6,369 nt of DNA from Chloroflexota bacterium (GTDB lineage: Bacteria; Chloroflexota; Dehalococcoidia; SZUA-161; SpSt-899). The stretch spans positions 1-6,369 of the forward strand of contig QLUL01000065.1 of assembly GCA_018725425.1 (NCBI GenBank). The letters are read 5' to 3'. Every line of letters begins with the position of its first letter. Position 1 is the first letter of the stretch. The notes under the pieces are model-generated. The model did not search any database. It was given only the letters and a program-made list of their open reading frames with translations, and had not been told where the DNA came from. The position numbers and the translations under genes are program-made. Positions 4,747 through 6,369 of this stretch are shown piece after piece.

Positions 4747-5484
4747 CACCTCCCTTCTGCGGTGTGGAGATAGTCTCTCACGGTAGCTGGTGCCCTCGAT
4801 GACGATCTGGTAGCTGGCATTGGCCAGGCGGTCCAGGGCGCTGTTGCCCAGGATAGGGTCATCAAACAGTCCCAACCACTCCTCCACCGTCCGGTTACTG
4901 GTGATAACAAAGGCTGGCGATGCCTGGCGATAATCAGCTCGTAGAGGTCGGTCGACTGCTGAGCGGTGAGCCTTTGCAGTCCAAAGTCATCCAGGATGAG
5001 CAGGTCGGGGCTGAGGAAGGAGCGGAAAGCCTTCTCCAGGGTATGGTCGACTCGTGATTGTGCCAGCGACCTGAAGAAAGCGTCGGCTCGTGTGAAGCGG
5101 ACGCTGTGCCTCTCACCGCGGCGTAGCCGAGGGCCTGTGCTAAAAAGGACTTACCCACGCCGACGGGGCCGACAAAGAGCACGTGCTCGTGGCGGTTAAT
5201 GAAGTCCAGGGAGAACACGGCATCAAGCAGACGGCGCCCCACAGTTATCTGGGCTGCTCAAAATCCTCCAGGCGGCAGACCTGGTCGAATCCTGCCTTCT
5301 GGAGGTGCATTTCCAGGTTACGGTTGTTACGCCGGGTTACCTCGTCAGCGAGGATTATCTGTAGAAAGGCGGCATAGTCCAACTGGTCTCTGCGGGCTAG
5401 AGCCAGCCGTTCCGGCAGGGTGTTCAGCATGTAGCCAAGTCTCAGACGCTTTAAGAGTGGTTTGAGTTCACTGGTGGTTGTCAT
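4741..5484 (-). pseudogene. istB: IS21 helper ATPase IstB, three frameshifts
   Basis: IstB is the AAA+ (DnaA-like) ATPase that assists IstA in transposition. The ATG at 5482-5484 follows GGAGGAG, and the first 79 codons read the typical N-terminus (MTTTSELKPLLKRLRLGYML). The frame then shifts near 5245 (after LEDFEQP, resuming ITVGRRLLDAVFSLDF), near 5115 (after LGYAA, resuming ERHSVRFTRADAFF) and near 4920 (after LIIARHR, resuming PAFVITSNRTVEEW). Each break fits the loss of one base, so the last segment is back in the original frame. Walker A is GPVGVGKS (5147-5170) and Walker B is LLILDDFG (near 4984-5004). The C-terminus DPILGNSALDRLANASYQIVIEG is intact up to SPHRRREV. The end VC-stop is contributed by the nested element. 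As written the gene cannot make a functional protein. Unpolished sequence is possible, but the neighbouring genes are clean. Confidence 0.85.
4747..4760. repeat. Direct repeat flanking the nested element, right copy
   Basis: This is the right copy of the 14-bp repeat (see 4204-4217). It belongs to the istB coding sequence, codons for HRRREV. The exact 14-mer ACACCTCCCTTCTG is shared at 4203-4216 and 4746-4759. Confidence 0.7.
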
Positions 5485-6369
5485 TCTCTCCTCCTTGATT
5501 CTGGTCACCACGGTGGTTACCTCCATTATTACCTGAGATAGCAAAGACACTGCCGGGGCGAGCGAAGCGACCGGGTGGAGCTGGCGCTGCCATTACCGGC
5601 ATGGCTTCTTCCTCCAGCGCCTCCACCAGGATATTCTCCAGGCGGCGCACGTCAATGAGGTCTACCGCCAGAGCCTTCTCGCAGGCGGCATTGAGCCGGG
5701 CAGGGGTGTATTTCTCGCCCATCCGCAGCAGCTTGAAGGCCTGCCTCAGCTTTGACCACGGCGTGGGTCCACTGAGCAGCTCATCGGCGAAGGTGCCTAT
5801 GGCTTCTCCCAGTTTACGGCACTGCTGACGCAGGTAATTGGGGGAACGTAGGGTGTAAGCGGTAAGCTCCGGAGGGTAATCCTCCGGGTCGGTGGAGCGT
5901 CCGCCGCGCGGCTGGCGCAGGTGGACTTTTACCAGTTCCCCCCGTTTGTAGAGCTGCACCAGCTTGCTGTCGCCCCTCACCTCAAGCTTGGTGCCTGGCG
6001 GGCAGGTGCTGTAGGGAGCCGAGTAGATGGCGTAGCGGTAGTAGATGTGATGGTCTTGATGGACGATAGCGTCATGCCAGTGAGGAACATCGTAGGGCTC
6101 ACCGTCATAGGGCAGGAGTGTGGCCTTTTCCTCCTCCTGGAAGACCACCAGCGGCAGGCGTCGGGTGGTACCGTGGACTCTCTGGCCGGCGACCTCCAGA
6201 CACCAGCGTCTTGCCTGCTGGCGCAGGTCTTGAAGGTCATGGAACTGCCCGCCTTTGAAGAAGCGCTCCCTGGCATACGGCACCTGACGCTCGATTTTTG
6301 GCTTGTCTTTAGGATGCCCCGGCCTCGTCGGGTCAGCGATGAAGCCGCGGTGCTGGGCATACTCCAGAA
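5468..6369 (-). CDS. istA: IS21 transposase IstA, C-terminal part (runs off the window)
   Basis: IstA is the DDE transposase that cuts and joins the IS ends. The frame is open to the right edge of the window (first full codon at 6367), giving 299 residues. It begins LEYAQHRGFIADPTRPGHPKDKPKIERQVPYARERFF. The Glu of KPKIER (codon 6290-6292) is the third catalytic acid of the DDE triad by position in the family; the two Asp residues lie outside. A Mu-transposase-like C-terminal beta domain follows (around GTKLEVRGDSKLVQLYKRGELVKVH), then a helical tail (RLNAACEKALAVDLIDVRRLENILVEAL) and a Gly/Asn-rich end. The TGA at 5468-5470 overlaps the istB start by 17 nt, the usual IS21 translational coupling. 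No frameshift is visible in the part shown, in contrast to istB. Confidence 0.92.
   Translation of the reverse strand, partial: LEYAQHRGFIADPTRPGHPKDKPKIERQVPYARERFFKGGQFHDLQDLRQQARRWCLEVAGQRVHGTTRRLPLVVFQEEEKATLLPYDGEPYDVPHWHDAIVHQDHHIYYRYAIYSAPYSTCPPGTKLEVRGDSKLVQLYKRGELVKVHLRQPRGGRSTDPEDYPPELTAYTLRSPNYLRQQCRKLGEAIGTFADELLSGPTPWSKLRQAFKLLRMGEKYTPARLNAACEKALAVDLIDVRRLENILVEALEEEAMPVMAAPAPPGRFARPGSVFAISGNNGGNHRGDQNQGGENDNHQ
5488..5494 (-). promoter_or_regulatory. istB ribosome binding site inside istA
   Basis: GGAGGAG on the minus strand lies a few bases before the istB ATG (5482-5484) and inside the istA 3' end. It fixes the istB start at MTTTSELK rather than at in-frame codons further upstream, and it supports coupled translation. 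Confidence 0.7.

Larger units (their letters stand above)
4111..6369 (-). mobile_element. IS21-family insertion sequence, incomplete in window
   Basis: istA and istB lie in the usual order and overlap. Downstream of istB comes an IS21-type end: on the plus strand TGTCAATTACCACC starts at 4111, followed by two copies of a 22-bp repeat ending in GACCCACC. The element begins beyond 6369, so its left end and target duplication cannot be seen. The right boundary at 4110/4111 is set by the TGTCAA tip and by the change to HepT-like coding sequence. The element is decayed: istB is frameshifted and a second element sits at its 3' end. Confidence 0.85.

Noticed and set aside
4934..5242. Separate 102-codon minus-strand gene with a Walker A motif
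   Set aside because: It is the middle segment of frameshifted istB. Its last ~55 residues are out of frame with the IstB sequence and carry no meaning.
1..6369. CRISPR array
   Set aside because: No regularly spaced direct repeats of 24-40 bp occur; the repeats present are inverted pairs or IS terminal repeats.

Overview
The window reads as bacterial chromosome, probably Chloroflexota (Dehalococcoidia-like). That guess rests on the look of the HisRS N-terminus (MYQAPRGTTDILP), the Cys-rich insertions in HisRS and PheRS alpha, and the style of short GC-rich palindromic repeat; it is not firm. Every supportable gene lies on the minus strand, so the window is best read from right to left.

Right part (4111-6369): an IS21-family insertion sequence, cut off by the window edge. 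istA (transposase, C-terminal half, intact here) overlaps istB (AAA+ helper) by 17 nt. istB carries three separate single-base frameshifts. Just inside its 3' end a second element is inserted: a 529-bp internally deleted derivative of an ISNCY/IS1202-type element (4218-4746). It keeps both imperfect terminal inverted repeats and only the two ends of its transposase gene, and a ~14-bp direct repeat flanks it. The IS21 tip with its multiple terminal repeats ends at 4111.

Middle (3713-4110): the IS21 tip lies inside an AT-rich gene whose remaining 3' part encodes most of a HepT-like (MNT/HepT toxin-antitoxin type) domain. The 5' part of that gene should lie beyond the far end of the IS, outside the window. 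The result is a three-level nest: HepT-like gene, then IS21, then deleted IS1202-type element. From 3582 to 3706 there is an unexplained set of interleaved inverted repeats with a GTTAGGC core.

Left-centre (597-3482): a compact housekeeping cluster pheS - hisS - mog, intact and without frameshifts. pheS and hisS are 9 nt apart by the longest hisS frame and 15 nt apart by the start favoured here. hisS and mog are separated only by a 55-bp double-hairpin repeat that also supplies the hisS stop codon. A sigma70-like promoter and a G/C-run leader lie before pheS. pheT, the usual partner of pheS, is not next to it.

Far left (1-596): no convincing gene. The stretch holds several perfect inverted repeats and a hairpin just downstream of mog.
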